Shown in pieces: positions 1-9,497 of a DNA stretch of 64,000 bases (positions within the stretch are counted from its first letter, which is position 1; the number at the start of each line of letters is the position of its first letter). A program made the translations under genes and the position numbers. This DNA is from Salvia splendens (Eukaryota; Streptophyta; Magnoliopsida; Lamiales; Lamiaceae). The notes beneath the pieces were generated by a model. That model had not been told where the DNA came from. It saw only the letters and a list, made by a program, of their open reading frames with translations, and searched no databases. The stretch lies in NCBI RefSeq assembly GCF_004379255.2, contig NC_056033.1:8040172-8104171 (forward strand), in the 5' to 3' direction.

Positions 1-3000
1 ATCAACGAACATGACGAAGCATACGTTTTTCCTTGACATACGAGAGACCTGTTGTTTAACAAAAGTGAGTACATCTTTGGGTAGAAAAGTGTGAGATCTC
101 TCAAATCCAGTTATAGTTCCATCATTAATCTCTACCACTTCTCAAGATGGATGACATGTGAGTTATACAGGTCACAGATATCAGTAATCCCTTATGACCA
201 TAAACGGTAAACCCCAACAAAAATACCTCTAACTTCAAGAAAGCCATTGAATCAGACACTATTGCAGGGTGTACAACTTTTTTATTGAATGATGAGACCT
301 CTTGCTTAACAACTTTTTTATATAGGAAAATACTAAATCTAATCCAAATTCAATTCTCGTACAAAACTGAAAAACCAGTTACAACTCTCAATTACCTATA
401 CTTCTAATAAACTTAAGTATCTCATTGGGTTTATCAGGTATGTGTGACAGAAATGAGGTTAAGTACAACTAAAAGGCAGAAAAAGGGTCCATAGAATCTT
501 ACGGCTTTGCCAATTGGTGATCTTAAGCGATCAGAATTGCCAAAAATGCAAGACATAACAGCAATGTGGCAACTGCTAATGTATTTTGCATCATCTTCAG
601 CTAAGTCAAACCCTGTACTTGATGACCCTTTAGGACCTTTCACAAAGCCACAGTTAATCTTCTGATCATGCACAATAAAAGATTCTTCCCTTTCTTCGAG
701 ACTCTGATGTCCAGCAAATCTAGTTTCCCATTTTTCATCTTCAGTGGGCTTCTCTTCCCTTTCTGTATATTGTAAGGAAAATCTTGCAAATTTTCGACTT
801 TCTATAGGCTCCACAATCAATGCAGAGGCATCCAGAAATTTCATCTCACAAGAACCTAAAATTGTATGGCATCAGCATTTGATCCAGAATCCCAGACAAG
901 GAACAGACATAACATGACTTCCATTTGTTTTAAAAAGGAAATATCAGCATTTTGCAAATGACCAATACTTGCCTGGAGAACACTGAACAAATAGTAAGTG
1001 AAAGGCTTATTGCTGTAATGGAACTCACCCCCTCTGTTGTATCAGTAAATGAATGGTGCAGGCTACTTTAAGTTGAAGTTACCAACAAAACTCAACGATG
1101 CAACACAAATCAATTACTCACCCCCTCTGTTGAACCAGACTTTCCACATAACGAGTTAGCAGTTACATCAATTAAAACACAATCAATTGATATGAGTAGG
1201 AGGCACAGATGTTCATTGTCAAACTAAGTAGCAGAATAGCTCATTATCTCATTCTTGTAATGAAAAGCTTGAAATCATTGGAGTAATAGGACTTCCAAGA
1301 AAAAGTAATTAATAATTAGACAAATTACCAGAAAATTTTCGACGCTTAGACTTCTTTTTTGAACCCGAGTGCTTTTCAGGAACAACCCTCTTAACTGGCT
1401 GACCTTCAGCAGAACTGGCCTGCTCAGAAATCAGGTTAACTTTTACTAGGTGGGAGTCTGAAAGAGACTCTTTCTCATATAAATCAGCAGAAGCTTCATC
1501 AAGCTCCTCAATATGCTGCTTACTTTGGCTAGTGTCATGCACGAGAGAGGCTTCCCTATTGTTGTTATAGGATTTAGTGGCACTAGAGTGTTCCAAGTCA
1601 TCATTTACAGTATCATCACTTTCGTCCATTTGATCGTCCTGTAAGTCAATACCATCATCATATTCGTCCACCTCATCTAGTGCTCTGTGTTCCCTCCCAT
1701 CAGTATCATGTGACTGCTGGTTTCTGTGATCATCTGAATCCATGGACTTCTCAGTGCTCTTTAAAGAAGCCTCGTATTCAGCCTCGTACATTTTCAATTC
1801 ATTGCGCCCGGCTTCATTGTATAAGCCATTCCTATGGTGATCCGAGTTGCCTTGTGACCGATCATTAGAAGTTACTTTATCACTCTTTTTAACTGGCACA
1901 TGAACCTTATCCATAGAACCATCCAGGGCTCGCTCCTGTTCCTCCTCAGTATAGTCTTCATCTCTTCTTCTATCATCCCTATCCCAGTACCGTGAATCCT
2001 GGCCATGTGCAACAGACCCATGGCCAAACTTAAGCTCCCTGGGTCTCTGTATTCGAGTCACATCCATGAGAAAATCGGTATCATTGCTCGTATACTCATC
2101 TTCAGTCTGGTGTCTATTGGTTTCCACACCTAACACAGAAATTATGAGTGAATAGAAAATCTCAAGCTTTTGCCTAGCAAGTTGCACTAGATGAAACAAT
2201 TCAGATTTAATTAATTTAACAAGAGATTTTAGGGTACATCCATTTCGACATGCAGTTGGATGATTTGTAATTTGGTAGATTTTACAATTTGGATTGACAA
2301 ACATATTAGCACATACAGCTGATGATTTGTAATTTGGTAGATTTTACAATTTGGATTGAATGTCGGAAATAAATGTGCAATTTCAGATCCACCGTCATCC
2401 ACCGCATAAACGAGGCCTTAGTCAATATCTACATCCCTGGGATATTATGATTGAGGCAAGGATCTGGAAAGATTAATTCGACTTATATCTTAATAACGAA
2501 TCTCATAGCAACTTCCAAACTGTACTAAAAGGGTTCTGCAGATCTGACAACTAAATGGAGGTTTTACAAACCTCTAATGTTGATCAAAGCTGGCATATTA
2601 AAACTTCAATAGCACAAATATGAGCAAAATCATTTGCAATTCACCATGCTAGGGTCCATGCACAAATTATTCCCACGAAAAAACATCATCCAAGTTCAAA
2701 GATCCCAATATTATCAGCAAGCAAACACTCAACACAAGTGCAGATCACTGAAGTCTCGAGCTCCAATTCACTATACCAAAACATTTATTCAATCGCCAAA
2801 ATTTTCAGCTAGAAGAGCTCACAAAAACTGAGAAATTAAACGCTCCAACACCAAACCCCTAAACCCATTATTCACAGACCTTTAATCTGCATTGCGAAGT
2901 AGAAAAAAGCGGAGATCGACAGAATGAGAGCGAATATCAGAATGCAGAATCCGATAGAGATCTTATACGGCGGCGGCGCCTTCGATCGCCGGTGGTGGAA

Positions 3001-3093
3001 CTGCCTGGAGGCGCCGCGGAAATTGAGCGGTAAGTGATCCGTGACGACGCCGTTACGGGAGCCATTGCCGCCGGATTGCCTGAACTGAGGCAT
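1..3093 (-). CDS. MUCI70: MUCI70-type DUF616 (hexosyltransferase-like) protein, 5' part; continues past the left edge
   Basis: Four exons can be read: 3093-2880, 2129-1329, 855-503 and 48-1, all with GT-AG junctions and matching phases (456 codons through exon 3). The start ATG is at 3093; no in-frame ATG lies close upstream. Residues 45-68 form one hydrophobic segment after a basic N-terminus, as in a type II Golgi membrane protein. Exon 2 is a long acidic, low-complexity stem ending in a basic KKKSKRRKFSG stretch. Exon 3 starts the conserved DUF616 region, with FAGHQSLEEREESF, CGFVKGP, TGFDLAEDDAKYISSCHIAV and CIFGNSDRLR, and exon 4 gives SRKNVCFVMFVD. Known family role: DUF616 proteins such as Arabidopsis MUCI70 are putative Golgi glycosyltransferases acting in seed mucilage and cell-wall polysaccharide synthesis. 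The catalytic C-terminal part is outside the window. Family assignment is strong; the exact orthologue is inferred. Confidence 0.88.
2259..2359. repeat. 39-bp direct repeat in intron 1 of the MUCI70-like gene
   Basis: Two identical 39-bp copies lie at 2259-2297 and 2321-2359, separated by 23 bp. They sit inside the intron between exon 1 and exon 2, so they do not affect the protein. This looks like a local tandem duplication. Confidence 0.8.
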
Positions 3094-3404
3094 CCGCGCA
3101 TTATTGGACGTAGATAAATGCGCGTACTTATATACCCAGCCCCGGTAGGAGAACGATTGGAAACTGTAATTACTGAGCAGCTGGTGAGGACAATCGGAGG
3201 AAATTGATTAAGCTCACCGGAGAGGGATTGATTTCTGAGTGGGGCAGCGGTGGGAGTGTGAAGTAAGGAATGCGGTGGATTTTAAATTTTTAAGTAATGT
3301 GTGATTTTTTTTATTGCGTAGCTGCCAAAATTGCCCCTAGATTTACAATTTTAAATTTGCTTATTTTGTTTTGGGAATTATCATTTCATATCTGATATTT
3401 GAAC

Positions 3405-4263
3405 GAGCATCCGCAATCAGAATAGCGCAGTTATAGCCCAGCCATAGTCTAGCCACAAACTCCTCCTATCATCAGTACTAAAATCTTCCTGTCACATAAT
3501 CAAAACAAACAAATAGCTCAGCAATAGCCTAGTCACATCACTGAAAATTATATAAAACAAATAATTAACAATCAGACAAAATACGGAATTAAATTTACGA
3601 CACATATACAGGAAAATTCAATAATAATATTAAAATTAAAAAAAGTACATTAATTAAAAAAACTCCTCTTCCACGCACGAGCCCCCCGCCTCCGCCTCAC
3701 TCCTCGCCGTCGTCGCTGTCGCCGCTATCCGGTGTTGGATATTTTAGTGTAATTGGATTAACTTGATTGATCAATATGATCATAATGAGACATCAAATAA
3801 GTTGGAAGTGCGGAGTGCACACTTGTTTGAATTCGTTATGATTGGACGGGGGTTCGGGGGCAGTGCCCCCGAGAGCGGGGTCCAAGGGGCGCCGGCCCCT
3901 GGCTGGGGTCGAGCTGAAGTTGCTATACAGAAATCTTCATCCGGAAATGTAATAATTTCCGATAATTGAAGGACCAAATCGCGTATATATAGTGTTTCGA
4001 AAATTAAAAATAAAAATAAAAAATGGTTGGCCGATCGGGAGCCTGCAATGGCGGTCAGCCGATCGGCGAGCGCATCGGCTAGCGCCCACAAATCAGCGTG
4101 CGCTCGCCGTTTTTCTCGCCGATTTGCCGCTCGCCGGCTGCAATGATTCGGCGAGCGGACCGGCCAGCGCCAGGAATCGGCTAGCCGGTCCGCTCGCCTC
4201 CATTGTGGATGCTCTTATCGAACCCGGCTAGCCGGTCTGCTCGCCGCCATTGTGGATGCTTTT
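3405..4263. mobile_element. Nonautonomous PIF/Harbinger-derived element with an inserted LTR fragment
   Basis: The left end (GAGCATCCGCAATC at 3405) and right end (CCATTGTGGATGCTC ending 4214, followed by TTA) are inverted and match the ends of the Harbinger element at 9498-11440. Subterminal stretches also match that element: the AAATACGGAATTAAAT region near 3590 and the GCGTATATATAGTGTTTCG region near 3979. The internal transposase is absent. The right end is partly repeated, with a second GTGGATGCT end near 4260. No TSD is visible on the left, where the base triplet is AAC rather than TTA, so the left flank is mutated or rearranged. Confidence 0.65.
3733..3968. mobile_element. Copia-like LTR fragment inside the Harbinger derivative
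   Basis: The block begins TGTTGGATATTTTAGTG, a typical LTR start, and contains a GC-rich near-palindrome TCGGGGGCAGTGCCCCCGA at about 3853 followed by GGGGTCCAAGGGGCGCC. Such G/C-run hairpins are familiar in plant Copia LTRs. Base composition differs sharply from the surrounding AT-rich DNA. No internal region or second LTR is seen, so it is a fragment or a truncated solo LTR. Confidence 0.4.
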
Positions 4264-4394
4264 ATCATTTCTTCGAGAATTTCAGTACATTTACATGATG
4301 TTAGACTATGCATCAAAAAGAACAATTGAAAATGAGGAAAACTAGTTTACAGAGGCTGATATGCTTGGGTGTAAATCGACAAGGTGGAGGGATT

Positions 4395-4815
4395 GGGATC
4401 CTATGCTGTGCACACAGATGCACAGCGGTCCTACTGTTACACACAAAAAAATAAAATAATTAAATCAATTAAATTAAATAAATCAGGTAAATATATACTC
4501 CCTCCGGTCCTAATAATTCGTCACGATTTGATCGGCACAGATTTTAATAAATGTAATAGAAAGTAGGTTGAAAAAGTTGGTGACATGCGGATCCTATTTT
4601 TATATATTAGTTTTATAATAAAATGTGAGTTTGAATGAGTTAGGGGATGTAGGGGCCACTATACAAAATGGTAAAAGTGAAAGCTGACAAATTTTTAGGG
4701 ACGGACGGAAATGAAAATAGGTGATAAATTTTCAGGGACGGTGAGAGTATTGTTTTACTATTATTTTGTGAGGAACAGCAAGGCTGCTATGCATTTGTGC
4801 ACAGCAGAGGATCCC
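4395..4815. mobile_element. MITE with about 45-bp terminal inverted repeats, itself hit by a Stowaway MITE
   Basis: The left end GGGATCCTATGCTGTGCACA and the reverse complement of the right end GGGATCCTCTGCTGTGCACA match, and similarity continues for about 45 bp. The middle holds a complete Stowaway-like element (4498-4747). No convincing target site duplication flanks the outer element, so its superfamily is not assigned. Confidence 0.65.
4498..4747. mobile_element. Stowaway-like (Tc1/mariner) MITE, 250 bp
   Basis: Starts CTCCCTCCGGTCC and ends in the inverted form GGACGGTGAGAG, flanked by TA on both sides. The CTCCCTCCGT-type terminus plus a TA duplication is the standard plant Stowaway signature. 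Confidence 0.75.
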
Positions 4816-5903
4816 ATCTCGTGGTAGAGCGCCATTATTTTAGGGTCGAAAGTTTTTGACATGACACAATAATCAGATACGAACATACACAAAATTAATG
4901 GTTTAAGTCAAGCTTTATTAGATTCGTGTTTTATCCTGATAATTTTAAGTTGGGTTTGGATCAGATTTGTAAATACACCTTTTTATTAGATTATGTTTAG
5001 GTTAGACTTTATTGGGTTTTGCTGAAAACGACCCAATCTGTACCGTTTGCTACATTTATATTTTGCTACGGAAGACTAACAATAATCATTATTTAGATTA
5101 AAATATTTGTGTAAAAGTGTAAAAAAATTGGTGCTGCTATTATTTCAACTTTTAAGAGATAATCACATTGCTTGTCGGACCAATCATTAGAAAGCAATCT
5201 AGAAGTTTAATGGAAAATTAGTGCATGGATTAATTTGAGAAGTTTGAGGTAAGAATTATGCAAGAAGTTTATTGAAGATGCAAATCCTCTTTGTTGGACA
5301 TAAATTAAGAATTTTTTTAATAAAATAAATAGATGGAAATTTATTAACTTATACTCCATTAATTGATGATTTGTTTTTCTTTTATTATTTAGGATTTCTT
5401 ATTAGTTTGATAATTTTTTTTATTGTTTTAGATTTAGTTTGCATATAAATAGGCATCATCCATGTTGGACGAAATTTGACAATCCTTTCATACAATCATA
5501 TTTTGAGAGTTGTAAATCTCCCCCTTTTTCTTTCGAAATTTGGCATACAATCGACTTAAATGTTACTATTACACAAATGTTTGTGGTGTCTTCATTGTTT
5601 CAAGGTCCATCTTCCATTCTTAATTAGATATTTTTCTCCCAATAGAGGTCTTTTTTTCTTTTTTTTTTTGGTGAAGTAAGATCCAAAGTATATGGTGAAA
5701 CAAAGCCATGAGCATCACTAAAAGAATAGTATTCATATTCATATATTGGGTTCAATGCATAACATATTGTCCGTATTGATGACATTACAATGACGATTAT
5801 GACCATATCACTAAAACATTATTAATGTCAATTTTCATGCAAATTTATTCCAGCACATGAACATTAATCCCACAAACTCCTCGCACAATCAGAGTGTATT
5901 TTT
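4816..5903. other. Intergenic DNA, no gene recognised
   Basis: AT-rich sequence. The small open frames (for example 5439-5627) show no codon structure, splice context or family motif that I can recognise. It lies 3' of the minus-strand cysteine-rich peptide gene, so the part just below 5904 is probably its 3' UTR. Confidence 0.4.
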
Positions 5904-6407
5904 TTAACACTTCTTATTTCTCTTGCAGCATTTCCGGCAAGCTCGACGGCACTTTCTTCTCCCCTCCGACTTATTCCGACATTTCTTTTTGCACTTTTTA
6001 ACGCAATCTGCAACACATGTATGAAATTAATTTTTTTTTGCCTAGTACTCCTATCAATTAAAAGGAGATAAATTTCATTAGTTACCACGTCGTTTTGAAT
6101 CTATATCTATATCTTCATTGATATGACTGGTCGCATCCTCCTAAATGTTAAATAGATTTTGATAAAATAGATGCATTTAAACAAAATATTTAAAGATGAT
6201 TTGTTACTTGATCAGAAAGAGAATTCGAATTCGAAGTCGAAGATCCACTGATGACTGATTCTACCTCCATGAATTCCTGAAATTTTTTTTTGAAAATTGA
6301 ACATTAATCTTAGTTGACTATACCTGGTAATGTGACTATATTTGAAATTTATTTTTTACCTGTATGAGTAGAATGGAGATGAGCAAAATCAAGAGGAACT
6401 TCTTCAT
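5904..6407 (-). CDS. Secreted cysteine-rich peptide, GASA/snakin-like but C-terminally short
   Basis: Four small exons join in frame: 6407-6360, 6276-6208, 6140-6086 and 6007-5904 (276 bp, 91 residues). Each junction has GT and AG. Exon 1 is a clean signal peptide (MKKFLLILLISILLIQ). Exons 2 and 3 give a Ser/Asn- and acid-rich spacer ending SKRR. Exon 4 holds eight cysteines spaced C-x3-C-x3-C-x9-C-x3-C-x2-CC-x5-C, and the segment CRRACRKCC closely resembles the C-x-RAC-x2-CC core of GASA/snakin peptides. Known GASA proteins have 12 cysteines and continue with a CVPPGT motif; here a TAA comes right after the eighth cysteine. Family members are secreted or apoplastic peptides tied to gibberellin response and defence. 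It is either a shortened member or a decayed gene. A TATAAATA box lies at 6468-6475. No frame of this gene exceeds 75 codons, so simple ORF scans miss it. Confidence 0.65.
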
Positions 6408-6467
6408 TTCAAAAACTAAAAAGTTTTATGTTTTGAGCTGTTTGGTTGTGAAGAATATATACCTATT

Positions 6468-6475
6468 TATTTATA
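6468..6475 (-). promoter_or_regulatory. TATA box of the cysteine-rich peptide gene
   Basis: TATAAATA on the minus strand, about 60 bp upstream of the ATG at 6407, in a typical position for a short plant 5' UTR. Confidence 0.55.
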
Positions 6476-6479
6476 GACA

Positions 6480-7686
6480 TCAGTATTTGTTATTTTTATC
6501 CATTTTTTCGGGTCACATGTTATGATCCTTAACAAAATTCGAAAATCATACTGTTCGTGTTACCAAAAGTACCAAATTACCAATTAAAATAAGATGGAGT
6601 GCCTTCTGTTTATTCTTCATTTTTTTAGGTTGTGGACTGGTCTAATTATATGCAGTTCCAATGTCTAAATAATAATGAATGCTCCCCTTGAAACAAAAAT
6701 AAAATAGTGTTTCATAACATAATCAGCATCGAAAATGAAGCAGAATATTCAATTGCTGAAGTTTCGGTATATAGTTCTTAAATTATTAAGAATACATGTG
6801 TTTTTATTTTGTATTTTACGTTTTGCAACCAAGGAATGATCTTACCAGCTGTTCTTTTTCTTTGTTTTTTTTTTTGGTAATGTTTTTCTTTGTTTTTGTA
6901 TAACTGTTTTTTGAGAATTATGACACCTTTTCTTTCTCTCTTAGGATATTAGGTCTACAGCTTTACTGAGATTATATTTCTCTTTAAAAAATTTTACTAG
7001 TATAATTGGACTTCTCTTTTCAAGAATCTTAGTACAAGTCATTTCATATACATTAATTCAGTATTGCCTAAAATTCATTCATATTAATTTCGCAATCTAG
7101 CTATCTATTTATTCTGCCTTTTCATTTTCAATTTCATTAGCATTTTCATTTTCGTTCTTGTTTCTAATTTCTTATTTTTTCTAAAATTAAAGGGATATTA
7201 GTCAATTAAATCACGAGTCAAATTTTGATCTTAGAAAATAGAATATTAGATCACGAAATTTCATTTTTTTCTCATTTGTCTCAATTGTTTCATGTCTCAA
7301 AACGTTGTTTATTTATAATAAGAAAAGAAAGAAGAAGAAATGAAGAAAATACTTATTTAATGAAATAGCGTTATTTCGATGATCACCAAAATACATCGTT
7401 GTACTATATATTAATGAGACAACCGAGAATAATTGAAACTTTAGAATCTTATTTTGTTCCCACACTTCATGGGATTGACAAAAAATTGATCAATTTTAAT
7501 TTAATTGGAAATTTGACCACAATCATCAATCACAATTACAATTCATATATCACAATTGCTTACAACTAACCACCGTAGACCAATTGATTTTCTAGTGATT
7601 GCAAAGGAAGATTTACACCAGAATTCATTTCCCTGTCTTGCTCTGTGTCTAAATACAAATGAAAGGCGATATGGATGAGAATATAC
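6480..7686. other. Intergenic DNA, no gene recognised
   Basis: AT-rich with T-runs and A/G-rich patches. It separates the minus-strand peptide gene promoter from the MITE at 7690. I see no coding signal on either strand. Confidence 0.4.
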
Positions 7687-7689
7687 TTA

Positions 7690-7890
7690 GGGGGTGTTCG
7701 ATTTGCAAGATTGTATCCGGGATTAAATTTGTAGTGCATTTGGTTCATAAGATTCAACCCCAAAATTCAATCCTAGATGAATAATCATTGGATAATTAGT
7801 CATAGCTAACCCCCTATGACTAAAATAATCTCACAACTCAATCCTAAATTGTATCTTGGTATTATTTTATCTTGGAAACCGAACACCACC
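7690..7890. mobile_element. Tourist-like (PIF/Harbinger) MITE, 201 bp, at the CYP716 stop codon
   Basis: Ends are GGGGGTGTTCGA on the left and, inverted, GGTGGTGTTCGG on the right. TTA flanks both sides (7687-7689 and 7891-7893), the usual 3-bp Harbinger target duplication. The right TTA is, on the minus strand, the TAA stop codon of the CYP716 pseudogene, so insertion happened exactly at the stop codon and left it intact. Confidence 0.7.
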
Positions 7891-9422
7891 TTAATTTTGA
7901 AGAGGATGAAGGTAGACCGGAAGGCCGGAAACTGGCACAGGCGAAGCAAGCAGAACTATCTTCTCATTAGGGATTGTCTTCTCGAGTCTGAACCTTGTCA
8001 CAACATTATGCATGAAAACCAACAATTCGAACCTAGCATACTCTTTTCCGGTGCACATTCTTGGCCCTCCCCCAAAGGGAACGAACGTGTAAGGTGGCGG
8101 TCCACTCCCATCAAACCGCGATGGATCAAACTTGTCCGGCTCTGGGAAGTAGTCCGGGTTCATGTGGGATGAATGCACTGTCCAAAATGCCTGCAAGTTT
8201 ATGATTATTGACTTGCAAAGTAATACTAGTAAAAAATTAAAATGAAGAGTGAGTGTTTTTTTTGTGTTTACCTTCCATCCTTTAGGAATGGTGAAACCTT
8301 CATAGCTGAATTCAGTTGTGGCTTCCCTGAAGGCACCTGCCGCAGGAGGCGTCATCCTAAGTGATTCACGCGCCACGTTCCACGAGTACTTCATTTTTTC
8401 GATATCTTCCCACCACCAGCAAACCCATTATGTAGTTAAATATCTGTTTTTCACATAAAAACTTGCCTTCTTCATCTCTGATCAGCAGCATCCTCGACAG
8501 TGGGTCCTGCTCCTCGCCCTCCCCGCGCCTCTCCATCCGCTCCCTGATGATCCTCACCACTGCGCCTCCTCTCATAGCCCGTCTATAGGCCGTCCCTGGC
8601 AGATCAATGGGCTCCCCTCCGTCACCACGTTGAAGGGTTCGAATAGCTTCTGTATCCTTACTGGGTCGACCTCACTCAAAAAGAGTCTACACGCAAGCTC
8701 AAAGGTGTACTTCTTTGACAAGGGAAGAACCTGTGCATAGATTATCGGGCACGAGTTTTAAGAAATCCAGTCATGTTTGTTATGTGTATAAAACACCCTA
8801 CTTTACGATATTTTTAATGTAAGGACATCCACAAATAAAAACGGAAAATTAGTAGATTGAGAATTCAATTCATTATAAAAGTAATTGGCAAACAATGATT
8901 AATCATGTTTAATAGAAGAAGAGAACCTTGACAACTGTATTAGGTTTCCATTCACGAGCCATACGCTGACGCGCCAGCGCGTCCATTGCCGGCACGAGGT
9001 TCTTCAACGTCTCGGTCTGGTGTAGGATGCGGCGGAAGGCAGAATCGGCGGTCGGATTCTTGGCCACGAACTCGGTAAACACCAAGACTTTGTTCATTGA
9101 TTTAGGCCACCATGACGTGACGACTTTGTTCTCGTTGGTGAAGAGAAACTTGTTGCCTTTCGCGCCACAAAATATCGCCATTTTCTCATCCAACAATGAG
9201 GTTTGGAATATCTCGGGAGAGTGTTTCTCCATTCTGTGTTTGATGAATTTCTCGGGGCCTTGAGAGGGCGAAGTTGAGGGTCTCTCCCAAAACCGGCCAG
9301 CCCCGGGAGCCGGGAGGGAGGTGTTTCCGATCCTTGGAGGCGTTTCTCCGAATGATCGACAAGAGGTAGAGTGAGAGAGGAAGGAGGAGGACAGGGAGAA
9401 GGCATGCTACAATGGTCTCCAT
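7891..9422 (-). pseudogene. CYP716-family cytochrome P450, degraded copy
   Basis: The start METIVACLLPVLLLPLSLYL (ATG at 9422) is a membrane anchor followed by LPPGSRGWPVLGETL, as in CYP716A triterpene oxidases (for example beta-amyrin C-28 oxidases). Heme-binding [20 protein letters not shown] and the C-terminus ending at 7891 are intact. Damage visible: a one-base frame change near 9255; an intron-like insert about 8738-8925 that the copy at 50199 lacks; a frame change and small loss near 8625; and a deletion near 8420 that joins GLLV to the [11 protein letters not shown] region, removing the I-helix ETTSS motif and the following exon part. The last intron (between GWK and AFWTVH) looks normal. 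It cannot make a working P450. It is a paralogue of the gene at 50199-57324, on the opposite strand. Confidence 0.9.
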
Positions 9423-9497
9423 TGCTTGTATGCAAGAAGCCTCATTGGATTCCAATTTAAATGTCATGTAGTCGAGTACAATTAAGAAATTTATTTA

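Noticed and set aside
3763..4231. Frames around the GC-rich segment (68-103 aa)
   Set aside because: They cross the inserted LTR fragment and Harbinger subterminal repeats and have no coding signature.
7816..8172. 118-aa plus-strand frame
   Set aside because: It is the complement of the conserved heme-binding exon of the CYP716 pseudogene.
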